64,000 nt of DNA from Selaginella tamariscina. Taxonomy: Eukaryota; Streptophyta; Lycopodiopsida; Selaginellales; Selaginellaceae. Both the position numbers and the translations under genes were made by a program. The stretch covers positions 1-64,000 of the forward strand of contig PUQB01000206.1 in the NCBI GenBank assembly GCA_003024785.1, read 5' to 3'. This document shows, piece by piece, positions 48,797 through 60,189 of the stretch (the stretch's first letter is position 1; each line of letters begins with the position of its first letter). The notes under the pieces were generated by a model. It did no database searches and was not told where the DNA came from. It saw only the letters and a program-made list of their open reading frames with translations.

Positions 48797-51179
48797 AACA
48801 CCGTCACTCTTATGGATGTTACAACATGAGTCTTACTTACAACGAATACAAATCGCATACGGAATATACCTCTAACAAGCCAGAGGACGATCTTGACAAT
48901 GACCAAAAGTACGAATTGCATAGCAAGCCGGACATGGAAACGATGACTAAACAACGACTCGGAAATACGATCTCAATCGTAAGTCGGAAACGAGACATAG
49001 AAAAAGCACTGTCGACATGGTGGGTAGACGTCAGCAGAATCTTCTAGAAACATCGACATGATCACTCACACGAGGGAATACCAAAATCCAAGAAATCAGG
49101 AAATCCAAGGAATACAAATCCAATGATGAAATATTCTCTATCAAATCTATCGAAAACCAAGGTATTCACACACCCAACCAATCCGATATCGACACGTGGA
49201 TTGCTTCGTAGACACTGACAGACCATAAATTTTCTAAGCATAAATAGCAATACTCAACCGAGAACACACATTAGGGTTTCAAAATTCTTCTTTGATTTCT
49301 TCCTCCTTTGATCTTCAAGTCCTTCGTCTTTTTCTTCCTTTATTCACCGGGCACTTATGGAATCAATGATGAGTACACTGACACGATAAGCACTTCTACA
49401 ACAACACTTAATACAGCATCCCAGTTTGAACCGGCAGTTTCAATTCCCCTTTCACCAGTATTGTATCGTATTGTTCATCCGGCACCAACACTTATCTCGG
49501 ATATACGAGAATGGATACAGCGAATGCAATTGGAGCAATATTTTGACACGTTTGTTCACAAACGATTGATCGGCATGGTAACACTTAGTGGATCAGGCGA
49601 TTAAGGCTTACACACTGCAATTCAAGGACTTACAACTACATGGTGGCATTTGCATTCACAAGTAAGCTTATAAGGGATGTCTTTTGAATTCCCAGATCCA
49701 AATACCGCCTATAATCCAATTCCACAAGTCCACACATACATACAACACTACACTGATAAAAACAGGTTTCTACAAAAACAGAAGACGGCCAACGTGGCAC
49801 CAACATCCATTCTCCGGGAACTCATAAGAGTCGTATCAAGGCTATCACCACGTGTTTGCCTTCGCAAAACACCGGCAGGTTTCAATAAGGAAATCGGGTA
49901 TGTCTATCATGTATCTGAACAGGGACACAAACCGGATTGGGGGGAACTAGTCGTAGTGGGGCTGCAATGTGAGCTGCAAACTCTGCACAACCTCAATAAA
50001 GGACAAGGAGACAACCGTATTTCCAGTGCTTTATCACATTTTAACAACCCTCCGTATTACGCATGCGGACTTAGCACCGATAGTACACCGGTACTCACAA
50101 CAAGGATGGGGTTTTGGTTAGGTCTTACTTTGCAGTACCAGACAATGTTTTTGACACTGTAATTTGGACGCACCACTACCAACCAAGCCGAAGAAACGAC
50201 CACGCTCACAACCGAAGTAGCCCAAAGAACCGCAAAACACAGGAACCCATGGTGACACTCCAATTTGCGGACGATGAAGAAGACGATGATTGAGTTCTGC
50301 AGAGGAGACCTTTGCCATGAGGAGTCTTCAAAACGCATAACAAGCCCACGGCGTAACTTCGTAGCACACATGGAGTGTGAAGACACAACACCACCAGATC
50401 ACAGTCAACAAACCTCCACAGCACCCATGGAGTGCGGGATTCTGCAGCATCAGACAACATCAATACGGGCACCATAATACCATCACCACCATCAGTTCAA
50501 CCTCAAACTATGGCAGTACTTCTCATATCATAGCACCATAGGTAGTACCTCCAGCAGAGGAAGTACGGGCTCCAACGATACGGAGACGATCAAGAATCGC
50601 ATTCAGCAAAACCAACACCTGGACAAAGCCAAGAACGACATTCACAATAAAGAGCAGGAGCAACAGCCCTACTCACCAATATGGATGGGACATCATGCTT
50701 CAGATCGTCAAGAGTGGGACATCTCAAGGGGTTCTAAATGCACGCGTGATCAAACTGCTTCACCCGGATTACCACCGCAAGACCATTGCATGATACTACT
50801 CTCAAAGGTCAGCTTTCAAATATTGTTGATTCCATCACGCAACAAGTAGCAGTTCAACGAGGAGACGTGAGTCTCAGTCAACAACTTCATGACCGCTTCA
50901 ACACAATCGACAAGCAATTCCTAGAGCACTTGAACATCATGCGCGACCAAACAAGGTACTCATGGACACCATGCACACACTAGCTGAACAAGTACGCAAC
51001 ATCCATGACAAGATGAGCGAGTTCAACCCAACAACCATTACAATAGCAAACGAACAGACAAAGTATGCAAATTACGCGAGGAGAACCAAAAGCTTAAGGC
51101 CTTCATTGCATCTTTCTGCAGAACACGGGGACATCGTAAAGTTGCATCGAGGCAATGCAACACTTCCAGTCTGGGGGGA
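48797..51179 (+). pseudogene. Element A extra coding region downstream of integrase, copy 2
   Basis: Counterpart of 17,971-20,379. Open runs at 49,308-49,604 (SPVLYRIVHPAPTLISDIRE) and 49,677-50,162 (161 codons with FPDPNTAYNPIPQVHTYIQH and GHKPDWGELVVVGLQC), then Gln/His/Pro-rich sequence, then a C-terminal heptad-like part (50,820-51,060: ITQQVAVQRGDVSLSQQLHD and MHTLAEQVRNIHDKMSEF). Protein-level similarity between the two copies across frame breaks suggests a real ancestral ORF. It may be comparable to post-integrase ORFs of Athila/Tat-type elements; function unknown. Confidence 0.6.
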
Positions 51180-51751
51180 TGTTAGGATCGTAGTTAGACA
51201 TTTATAGGATTTCTTGTTATTTCATGGGCAAATATTAATGGGAAAAATACTAAAAACAATATATATTGTTGAAAATCGAGAGTGGAAAGGATATATTGGA
51301 GTACGAGACGGCAATCCAATATTTAAGGCAAGTACGGCATACTTGATAAGGATAAGGAGTTACAGTAATTGAATGGATAAGGCTAAGAGGTAGTTACTAT
51401 AATTGCTAGTATAGGACCAGGAGTACGGGTATAAATAACCAGATTAGGACTAGAAAGAGATCCGAGATACTGTTATTTTGTACCATGTGTTGTGCATGGA
51501 CATAATATAAGTTTCCTTTCCCTCTATACGTCTATCTCTTACTTGTATTTTTGCTTTGATGTATACTATTCATTTTCTCAGTATTGTGACGGAATCCATG
51601 GTACTGCTGCCTGCTATACACCTTGCCATCCTTACCATTTCCCAACCTTCTGATGTATGATTTTTCTCTATCTTATTCCGATAGACCCTTAATACGGGTT
51701 TGTCGATGGCGACCTCTACTATGTTCAGTTGGTAGGATTTTTGGGTTCAAC
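51180..51751 (+). repeat. Element A copy 2, 3-prime LTR
   Basis: Starts TGTTAGGATCG after the purine tract GGGGGGA (51,173-51,179) and ends TTGGGTTCAAC(A). 572 bp. Confidence 0.88.
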
Positions 51752-51756
51752 ATGGT

Positions 51757-52889
51757 TCTTCAGCAACCTTTGTGGACCTGGTGTGTGTGCTTCTAGCATG
51801 GCCTTGATCCTCAAGATCCAGGAGCATCAATACAATAGGTGGTGCCCACTGCACAAGTGTAGACCATCTTTCAACATTCCAACCGCATGTCCCGGTCATG
51901 TACAACTGTCAATATGGGGGTTGCTCCTAAGATTGCAATCTCCGGTATGGCTAGGCTGGCCACTGCCACTAGGCATGGGCTATTGGTCCCTCAGGTTGTC
52001 CGTGTCCTCGTGCTCAATTGCCAAGGCAGTTGCTGAGGTAGTGTGTTGGCCATGAGCTCAATCAATAGATAGCAGTTGTTCGTGTTATGGGATCCGCAAA
52101 TGTTACACACCTTGCAATACTTGTTCCCTGTGTAGTGTATGCGTGAGGGTTGCAATTAAGTCCTCCTTCTAGGCTACATCCCAATGGGCTCTTCTCGTAG
52201 TGGCCTTCCATGCCTTAGCTCCGACTGCCACTTTTTTTCATTGCCTTTGGGCCATCCAAGAAGTTTTCCTTGTTCCGTGGTGGTGTCATTTGCCCCTTCA
52301 GCATCTTATTTGTCCTACATTTTCCTTTCATGACGCCCCTCAACTTCCATCATTCTACCTTCTTGGCATCCAGAGCAGCTTTTAAATGTTCGGTCATTGT
52401 TCAGCTAATCCACTTGCAAATCTCCAACCGCAATCCTTTCGGTACCATATCTTCTTAGTTAGGTCGACATGGGAATCCCTTAATCGAGCGATTACCCAGC
52501 ATGCGGACCGTATATTCGTCAACTAACTCTCCAACTTTTTGCTTCAAATTAGTTAGTTTGTGAATTACCTCTTCCTCACTTTCTCCTCCCAGATGGTGTC
52601 CAAAAGCACCCTTTGTGCAATTTTCCAACAAGCTCCTTTGTTTGCCTCGTGAAATCGCATCCATGGGCGTGTGCCTTCTTGTCCAGAGTGCATGCAAATG
52701 CACTCAATTTCTTGTGGTTGTTGTTCACACTTCTCAACTCATACACCTGTTTCAAACTTATGTACATGATGGTCTGTGTCTTTCACCCTTTGCTCCATGG
52801 AATGCGAGTAATGGTACTATCACTGTGCTCTCCTACATCTGATTGAGTGTGCATGCTAATAAGGTCACCAGATCCTCTCCCATGGCATC
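51757..52889 (-). pseudogene. Family-B (B1) gag fragment, unit 2
   Basis: Counterpart of 20,986-22,106. Minus-strand strings LSAFACTLDKKAHA and KLTNLKQKVGELVDEYTVRM (about 52,610-52,490) match the B3 gag. Homology with unit 1 stops abruptly after CCATGGCATCC at 52,889. Confidence 0.75.
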
Positions 52890-54120
52890 CTACACCTTCA
52901 TTCTAACTGAGCTTTGCATTCCTGTATCTGTTGTTCCCTTCCGACTATGACCCGGCTGCAGGCGTGCTGGTCATCGTTGAGTAGCCCTAGGAGAGTTTCG
53001 CACTCACTGTATAACCACTGGAAGTCCGCTCTCCTTTCGCTCCAGCTTTCCCAAGCGTCCGTTCTCTTCATTGTCATCATACATAGTCGGCCTCCTTCAC
53101 TCAGTAGCTCCTTAGCCCTTGGGCGACTTCCCGGGCTTCCTGCCGCCGCTCCGTGAGTTCTATCACTATGTCGTCGTGTTCCCTTGCCACCGCTGGGAGG
53201 TCGAGGCCGTCATATATCACCATGGCTTCGTCTAGCTGGTCGAAGACCTTTCATGAGCCTGGTATAGACCGTGGAGGTCATCATCCGTTGGCCTGGAAGT
53301 GTTGATAGTTACTCTCGTATTCGTCCTCGGCTTTGTCCTTCTTCCCTCGCTGGCTGGGTTCGGTAGATTGCTCAATTGCGTCTGACGAGGATTCCGGTAG
53401 TGGGGGTCCTATAGCCAGGGGAATCGCGTGGATGGGTTCCCGGTACATACCCTGGTGATTTCTGGTCCGGAAGGAGCTCCTCCGCCTGCTCCTCTGTTGA
53501 CGCCTGTTCTTTGTTGAGCCCTGTTCTTCTGTAGACGCCATTCCCTCCATTGAATCCTGTTCTTCTGTTGACTCTGGGGGTTCTGGCTGTTCCCCATTTG
53601 GAGTGGTGGTGGTGCTCTTACTACCGTTCGCCGAACAAGCCGTGGTCAAAATAGCAATGTATCCAGCCATGGGTAGCCTTTGCTCAGTGCCGGCTTGAAC
53701 TCCGTGAATCCCACTAGTTAGAGCCGAAATCAGGTACTGCTTAAGGCAATCAGCCCAATTTATCACGACTCCTTCCCACGCCCTGCAAAGACCATTCGCC
53801 AATCGTCTGGTATCCGACTCCCTGTTCTTTCTGTGAGCATGAAGGCCACTAGCGTTACGAACTCGGCTGCTTCTCCTTCGCTTGTATGCCTTGTAGTCCA
53901 TGACTTCCTGTGGTGGCGGGCCATTCAACCTCCATGTCCGAGCATTCCCCTAGGGCTAGGCCGTCCCCTGGTAGCCAGAATACTATCGCCAGTTCATCGA
54001 ACATAATGCAAAAGATGGCGCTCCATCCATGCAGAATTGTATCCCCTACGCCCGATTTGACTAGCCACTAATTCTGCTAACTGGAGGAATTGTCTGGCCT
54101 TCTCATCAAATCCTGGGTCC
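52890..54120 (-). pseudogene. Unassigned 3-prime ORF region of the B3 block
   Basis: A minus-strand open run at 53,928-53,281 (215 codons) contains WEGVVINWADCLKQYLISAL, then a Glu/Ser/Thr/Gln-rich low-complexity stretch (PESTEEQDSMEGMASTEEQG) and a basic part. A second run (53,080-52,898) is heptad-like (ERRADFQWLYSECETLLGLL). The layout (globular piece, low-complexity linker, coiled-coil end) resembles the extra region of element A. I cannot identify a family; it may be a post-integrase ORF of a related element. Confidence 0.45.
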
Positions 54121-54699
54121 TGTTAACCCATAATTTCCTACCCTCTGTACATCAATAGGATTGACGTCGATAAACCCGTACTAAGGGTCTACCGAATTGA
54201 GTTAAGGACGTAATCAGACATCAGAAAGTCAAGAAAAGGGTAAGGATGGCAAGGTGTATAGTAGGTAGCAGTACTATGGATCCCGTCACAGTACTGGAGA
54301 ATAAGAATAGTATACTACATCACAGAAATATCAATAGAAGATAGACGTATTGAGAGAGAAAGGAAACTTATATTATGATCGCGCACGGTACTTGGTACAA
54401 AAGAACAGTATACTCGGGATACCCTTCTAGTCCTAAACTGTCTATTTATACCCGTACTCTAGGAGTTATCATAACTGCCTCCTAGCCTTATCCATTCAGT
54501 TACTGTAACTCCTCCTTATCCTTATCCATAAAGCCGTACTCCGCTGACGTCGTATTGCGGTATTGTATTAGTAACCTGTACTCCGATATATCCTTCCCAC
54601 TCTCGGTTTTCCACAATATATATTGTTTTTGATATTTTCCTATTATATTGCCCATGAAATAACAAGAAATTCTACTAATGTCTAACTATGCTCCTAACA
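54121..54699 (-). mobile_element. Solo LTR of element A, antisense
   Basis: On the minus strand it starts TGTTAGGAGCATAGTTAG (54,699) and ends GGGTTAAC(A) at 54,121. It has the A-family internal strings, including the TATA box in GGTATAAATAGACAG (about 54,450). Flanked by GTCCT on both sides (54,117-54,121 and 54,700-54,704) if the LTR is taken to end in AAC, or by GTCC if it ends in AACA. Confidence 0.85.
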
Positions 54700-55890
54700 G
54701 TCCTCTACTTCTCCCCAGGGAAGGTTGAAGAATTCATCCAATCGTAATTGTTTCCTGACTCGCGGACGTCGGGTTGCCCGATTAATTCCTTGAACTTGGA
54801 GTACCTGGGTGATACTAACTCTGCTGCTCGTTCTTGGCCCTTGATGAGCACTCAAATTTCTCTGATCACCACTGGCCGATTTCTCTCTATCCATCCCGTG
54901 GTCATGGTAATGGAGGTGTGGCATTGTGTACCTCCTTTCTGAGTGTAGGTGCCGTGACCGTCCTTGTGGCGTCCTCCGAGGTGTCTGGTGCATCTATCCC
55001 TGCGCCTGGATACGCAATGATGGCGCTGCCTGACCATCATTGCCTTCGTAGTGTGTGCCTCACGCTTGTGGTCCAACCTCGTGGACCATGTGGTCCTGCG
55101 AGCTGGCCACACGTGCGTTTGGAGATCCTGCTTCCGGCTCCTCCGTCCTCCCTATCTCTTCGCCCCATGGTTCGCTGGTTCTGCCCCGGGATTCCTCAAT
55201 CTGTGTTCCATCTGGGTGACCAGCGCTACTACTATCGGCTGTTCGTTGTGGTACTTGTCCATTAACGTAGACTGTGGTTGTTTTGCTGTCGCCTGGTGAG
55301 ACCCATTGTGGCTCTAACTGCACAGTCTTACCTGTTGATCCCTTCCTGCCGCTTCTTCCCCATACTGGCCCCGCATGTCCCCTATCTAGGTTTCTGTGTC
55401 CTACTTCCACCCGGGCGTGTCTACGCCGGAGCTTCTCCCCCCCTCCACTTCCCGGGCCGATCTCCAATCGGCCCAGGTAGTGGATATCTCTCCTTGGACT
55501 AGGACTGTAAAAGGGCTGCCGATCCTTGCCGATACCGGCTCTAGAGTGGCTCCACTTGATTGGGGCGGCCATTTGGCTTGGGTATGTCCACATAGGCCCT
55601 CCGGACTTGTCTTGGTGGTTGGTGAACCCATGTTTCGGTGCTGGATAGTCTTGGGCTTTGGTTGCTTCTGCGATCCCTAGCTCCTTTACGTAGGCCTGCC
55701 TCTGATGCGAGGCCTCCTGTCTGGCGCGACCCAATCCGGGAGCCGGCCTGCAGAGGTCGCTGTTACGCCCTCTCTCCATCCCCAGCGCCCGTCGGGCTCC
55801 TGATACTCCATCGCCCCGAATCCGTGTGGGGGCCTGGGTTTTGCCTCTGGGTATGGACCTTATCGCCCGTCTAGTGCGGAACCGTATCTA
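54700..55890 (-). pseudogene. Unassigned open region of B3 after protease
   Basis: The longest minus-strand open frame is 55,779-55,060 (239 codons, rich in Gly, Arg, Ser and Pro). A second run ends at the solo LTR edge with RVRKQLRLDEFF (54,993-54,694). Neither shows RT motifs, although RT is expected to follow protease. High GC content makes long chance frames likely, so these may be shadows of a shifted coding frame. Confidence 0.35.
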
Positions 55891-56290
55891 TTGGTGCTCC
55901 TAGTCGTGCTATACCTTTGCACCCATGAGCCAGGGTCGACCAAGGAGTAGGTCGAATCCCCCCTGGCGTGCATATCCAGGACCACAACGTTGATCCAAAA
56001 TTTGACCGTTTGGATCTTAACCTCCATTGCCCTCAAAATGCCTTGGGCGCCACCTCGGCCTGATTGGCCATGCGTACTTGAAATGGGGTGGGTTCCGGAG
56101 TTGGCATACATAATTTCCTGTGGAGCTCTGCTGACATGACATTGACTGCTGACCCCCCATCTATAATCACTTCGCTGATTGCGTGTCCCACCATGCAAAC
56201 CGGGATAGTCGGTACGTCGTTCACGTAGTCCACTATGGTTGCTGTGCCTCTTGGTGGGGGTTGCTTGCTGGTTGTACCCGATTCTCCCAT
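55891..56290 (-). pseudogene. B3 protease (retropepsin-like)
   Basis: The minus-strand run at 56,290-56,033 contains VIIDGGSAVNVMSAELHRKL, the active-site segment, followed by VRMANQAEV. The next frame (56,198-55,860) continues with VKIQTVKFWINVVVLDMHAR. This corresponds to the B1 fragments at 10,104 and 40,330. A frameshift separates the two parts. Confidence 0.8.
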
Positions 56291-56299
56291 CGTGCGGTG

Positions 56300-58550
56300 G
56301 GAACTAGCGGCGTTTCCTATTCTGACCCCTTCTAAGCCTCCCCCTTACGAATGCGCAGTTTCGCCTTCTCCTTAGTTTTCTTAGCAATTCCTGGTCTCGG
56401 CTGGGCTCCACAGGTTCCGAGGCTGTCAGTTCTTGCGTTTGCTTCCTTACCCACTGCTTTAAAACCGGGGTGTTTATTGCCTGTCTTCTCTTTTGCGCCT
56501 TCGCTCTCCCTAGTTCTCTGCCTTTGGGTTTCCCTTGTTTCATCTGCCAAGGGAGCCTACAGTATTATGTCTGTCCTGACGTTTTGTTCTGGTAGTACCA
56601 CTGTTACTTGGTTTACTTGCGGTGTGGAGTTTGGAATTGGGTTGGCAGGGATTTGCCCGTTACTCGTCCTGGTGACGCCGGCTGCTTGCGCTTTTAGCAT
56701 TGGTTTTGATCAATGATACCTATGAACATCGTAGAGCGAGTGTGGGCCTCCGCACAGTGCGCACAACACCTCCTTGCGTTCTGGTCGTCTCTCTCTGTAG
56801 CCAAACCGGGTCAGTACGGTGGCCATTCTCAGGAGTGGGACCTACGATTTCAGTCCCTGAACGGACCTCCTACGGGTTGGTTGTCTCCCTCCGTCCTACG
56901 GTGTAACTCCTTCGGCCATCTGTTCCCTCTTCGGTTCCTCGTTCTACTGCCAGTGTGGCTACTTGTGGTGGCCTTTTTGTTAGGAGTTCGGCCAGCCGGT
57001 AGCAATCGTCCGTGTTGTGAGATCTGCGATGTTACACACCCGATAGTACTTATCCCCCCGTGCGGTGTATCCATTTGAGCCAGTGTCGTGGATAAGTCTT
57101 CCTTCCACATGGCCCCTCATAGGGCTTCCCCCGCTGCAGTTGCTTGTGTCCCTTGGTACCCGACCGGCTCTTTTTTGGTCAGCCTTGGAGCATCCGAGAG
57201 GTTTTCCTCATCCGATGCAGTATCGTTCGCCTCCTCTGCATCCGATTTATCCTGTGCCTTCCTTTCTTGGCGTCTTTCAGCCTTTCGCTTTTTGGCCTTC
57301 TTGGCGTACCGGAGTAACTTGTCGAACGTCCGATCGTCGTCCAAGCCGATCCACTTGCAGATCTCCAGCTGCAGTCCCTTTCGGTACCACATTTTCTTGG
57401 TCAGGTCAACTGGGCGTCTCTTAGCCGGGATATATCCCACATGCAGACCGTGTACTCGTCGACCAACTCTCCTGCTTTCTGTTTCAAGCTCGTTAGCTTG
57501 TGGATCACCTGCTCTTCACTCTTTTCTTCCCGGAAGGTATCCAGAAACGCCCTTCGTGCAGTCTCTCAGCGGGCCTTCGTCTTCGCCTCGTGGAATTGCA
57601 TCCACCATGCATGTGCCTTCTTGTCCAGAGTGCATGCAAAGGCACTCAACTTCTTGTGATTGTCGCTCACACTTCGAAGTTTGCACACCTGTTCGAACTT
57701 GTGTACGTGTTGGTCTGTGTCTTCCCCCTTCGCTCCACGGAACGCGGGTAAGGGCACTATTACAGTGCTCTCCTGCATCCGTTTGGCTAATAAGGTGACC
57801 GGGTCGGCTCCCATGGCGTCCCGTTGTGCCTAAAGTTGTTCTAATCTGGACCCTCCGCTTCAAATGTGGTGTAGTCCACGTCCTGGTATTCTGCGGGCAC
57901 CCTTCTCCTTCCTCGCAGCCCTGCCCTCCATTGAGGGTTGGTGACAAGGACGGACTCCTCTTGGTGTCCCTAGGGGCCCCGCCGCGGGACCAACCTGACG
58001 GCTGGTGGTGCGGCTTACCTTGGCTAGACGGTTTCCCTCCTCCAGCAAGTAGTTTTGTATGACCGTGCGCCGAATTCCCCCGTGACGTTAGACGGTCGTG
58101 ATTGATGGGGCGATTCCTTCTCGCCCCGAGAGGGTATCCCCCCGTCTGGTGATGGTTGCGACTCTGCCGTGTGCCCTGACAAATTTCCCTCGTGGGGCCG
58201 GTGCGATACTAGTCGCTCAGGCGAATCTCTCCTACCCCTGGACGAATTCCTCTCGTCCTTCTCCAAGGTAGCCATTGTGCGGCCCCTCTTTCTGGTGCCT
58301 CCTCCCAGTCCGTTAGCTCGTTGACGTCCAGTCGCCTCCGCGCAGGTGGTCGTCCCATGTGTACCCCGGCCTTCCGAAGCCTTGGGTTCTTTTCCTGGTA
58401 ACCACCCTGACCTGCTGCGTCGTCCGATCGGCAGAACTCCTGGTGCAAAGGTTGCCTTGTTGGCAATCGATGCCCCTCCTTACAAGGGCTTCCTGGATGA
58501 GGCTCTTCCTCCCCTCTTTCCGGGCAGACGCGGGCCCTCCATGTCACCCT
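56300..58550 (-). pseudogene. B3 gag
   Basis: Minus-strand reading. N-terminal part at about 58,547-58,209 (RRRLDVNELTDWEEAPERG). Capsid-like segment at 57,814-57,566 with FRGAKGEDTDQHVHKFEQVC and FACTLDKKAHAWWMQFHEA, typical of the retrotransposon gag domain. Then 57,440-57,117 with LTKKMWYRKGLQLEICKWIG and a Lys/Arg/Glu-rich tail. A VCNIADLTTRT string (about 57,040) has no CCHC knuckle in the form seen in element A. A basic linker (56,543-56,304) leads to protease. Frames change at least three times. Plus-strand open frames here are shadows. Confidence 0.78.
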
Positions 58551-59209
58551 GATGGGTGACGATGGCCCTGGTTTCCTATCTTACCTCCATCATGGCGTTG
58601 GTCACGCTAGATTCTAGCTCACGTCCCCCGTCGCTATCCGTGTTGCTTTCGCCCCTTGAGATTCTTGCCTCCGTCGCAGGGCTGCCCTCTCCTGGGGTTG
58701 TCCTGGGTGAAGTTTCTTCCTTCGGGTACTCGTCAAACACTGGTTCTGATTGTTGGTATGGGAGCTCTTCGTGGCCGTCACTTTCACCTACGTCGAGAGG
58801 CGGAGGGCTTTTGTCGTCTCGCCATTCGTCCCACTCTGCTTCGTAGGTTACTGTCGGGCGAGTCGCCCGTCCAGGTGCTGATCATGCCCACATGCTGCCG
58901 TGCCTAGATTGTCGTTCGGACGTGCTACGGTTCCTCATATCCTTCTTCGTCGTTAGCGGCGTGCGACCGCCTCTGCCGCTGGTGTGCTAAGTTTACCGCT
59001 GCTTGGAGATTCGGCATGCGGCGTTACCGTCGTTCCCTCGTTTAGGTGAGGCAGGACCGATTGCGACAACCGAGGTGCCTCGCTGCCGTCCATCAATCTC
59101 CCTCGGCGGCCCGTCACATTCTCCTGGTCAACTGTTGCTCATCAATCTCTATTTGCTCGAATGAGTTAATCCGGCTCTTCATCGGGCCGCCACTCTACTT
59201 GCTACAGTG

Positions 59210-59921
59210 AACTCCATCTATGTGTACTATCTATCCCTCCATGGTCGCCACAAATGGTCATCGGGGACTTCGTAGCCAGATGTAGTGCTGCTCAGGAAGC
59301 TGCAGTGGTCACCAGGATGCTATTGAGGGTGTCCAACTCCAAGGTTTTGCCGGTACGCCGGCCTTACCTCAAGAGTAATGGAAAGTATTGGGTTGGCCTC
59401 TACCCGGACGTCACGAGGTTCGTTACAGGTGAGAGGGGAGTTCTATTGAGATGACTGGACAGAGAGAATTACGGAACCTAGGAGTCGGCAAGCGGGGAAT
59501 GCCCGTTGGGGAGAATAGAAGGAAATGGATATATATTGCTTGTCTGATTACAACTATCTCCGACAGTGGAGTAATTTATAAGACGCAGACTTGACTCCCA
59601 AAAAGACCCCGACCCACTACCAGCCTTTCGACTTATATAGTGGGTACCTACCACTAGTCCCTAGCTACAGGTGGCACTCTCTCACTAGTCTGCCGCCTGG
59701 TGACAGAGTCCTGCATGTCACATTTATGCGCCTCCCCACGCGTGTTGTCCTTCGTACCCTGGGTAGTTGGTCCGGACGATCGAATCTTCGTCCACTTATG
59801 CTGCCGCTTGACACTGGTCATCAGTCCGCTGAAGTACCTCCCTTATCCGATGTTTCGTCCAGCCGCTTGTCCGTGCCGGTGGGACTTGCCGGATGGCCAC
59901 GATGACGGGCCACCATCAACC
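59210..59921 (-). repeat. B3 LTR
   Basis: On the plus strand it runs TGCTACAGTGAACTCC to CACCATCAACCA. CGACTTATATAGTGGG at about 59,630 gives a minus-strand TATATAAG TATA box. After it, sequence that is nearly identical to unit 1 resumes (GGTACTAGTCAATTGTCTTAACAC). Confidence 0.6.
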
Positions 59922-60063
59922 AGGTACTAGTCAATTGTCTTAACACACTACCCCACGTGTGTCGTCCTTTGCACCTTGATGGTTAGTCCGGACTATCTAA
60001 TCTAGCCTACTATCAGCATTGCCTAACACCTCTCATGATCTGTCAACACCACCTGATAGCCAT
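59922..60063 (-). repeat. Distal remnant of an older family-B LTR
   Basis: Nearly identical to unit 1 24,810-24,957, where the same LTR is continuous. In unit 2 the B3 block has replaced the rest. Confidence 0.5.
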
Positions 60064-60189
60064 CACATCCACCCGTGTTGTTATTCCATAGTCGCCCTTT
60101 GTTAGTTGACTGCCTCAAGTCTCGATCTCTGTCCAAGGCCATCGCTTGTGTGCACCATTTGTTTGCTTTGGTGGTGGTTGCACAACCAC

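Larger units (their letters stand above)
40889..51751 (+). mobile_element. Ty3/gypsy element A, copy 2 (most complete)
   Basis: LTRs at 40,889-41,494 and 51,180-51,751. Gene order gag, protease, RT, RNase H, integrase, extra 3-prime coding region. It shares its insertion site with copy 1 (flanking ATGGT before; ATGGT after at 51,752-51,756). A family-C LTR (45,266-47,047) interrupts RT/RNase H. All reading frames are broken, so it is not autonomous. Confidence 0.9.
52890..59921 (-). mobile_element. GC-rich family-B block (B3) unique to unit 2
   Basis: Reads on the minus strand from an LTR (59,210-59,921) through gag and protease to unassigned 3-prime regions. It is clearly richer in G, C and CpG than the B1/B2 copies, so it is younger or less mutated. 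It occupies the place of unit 1 sequence 22,107 to about 24,810. The left join is inside B1 gag and the right join inside an older B LTR. No RT or integrase is seen, and an antisense element A LTR is inserted at 54,121-54,699. Confidence 0.65.

Noticed and set aside
57088..57798. 236-codon plus-strand open frame
   Set aside because: Antisense shadow of the B3 gag; the minus strand has the capsid motifs and GC-rich DNA gives long chance frames.
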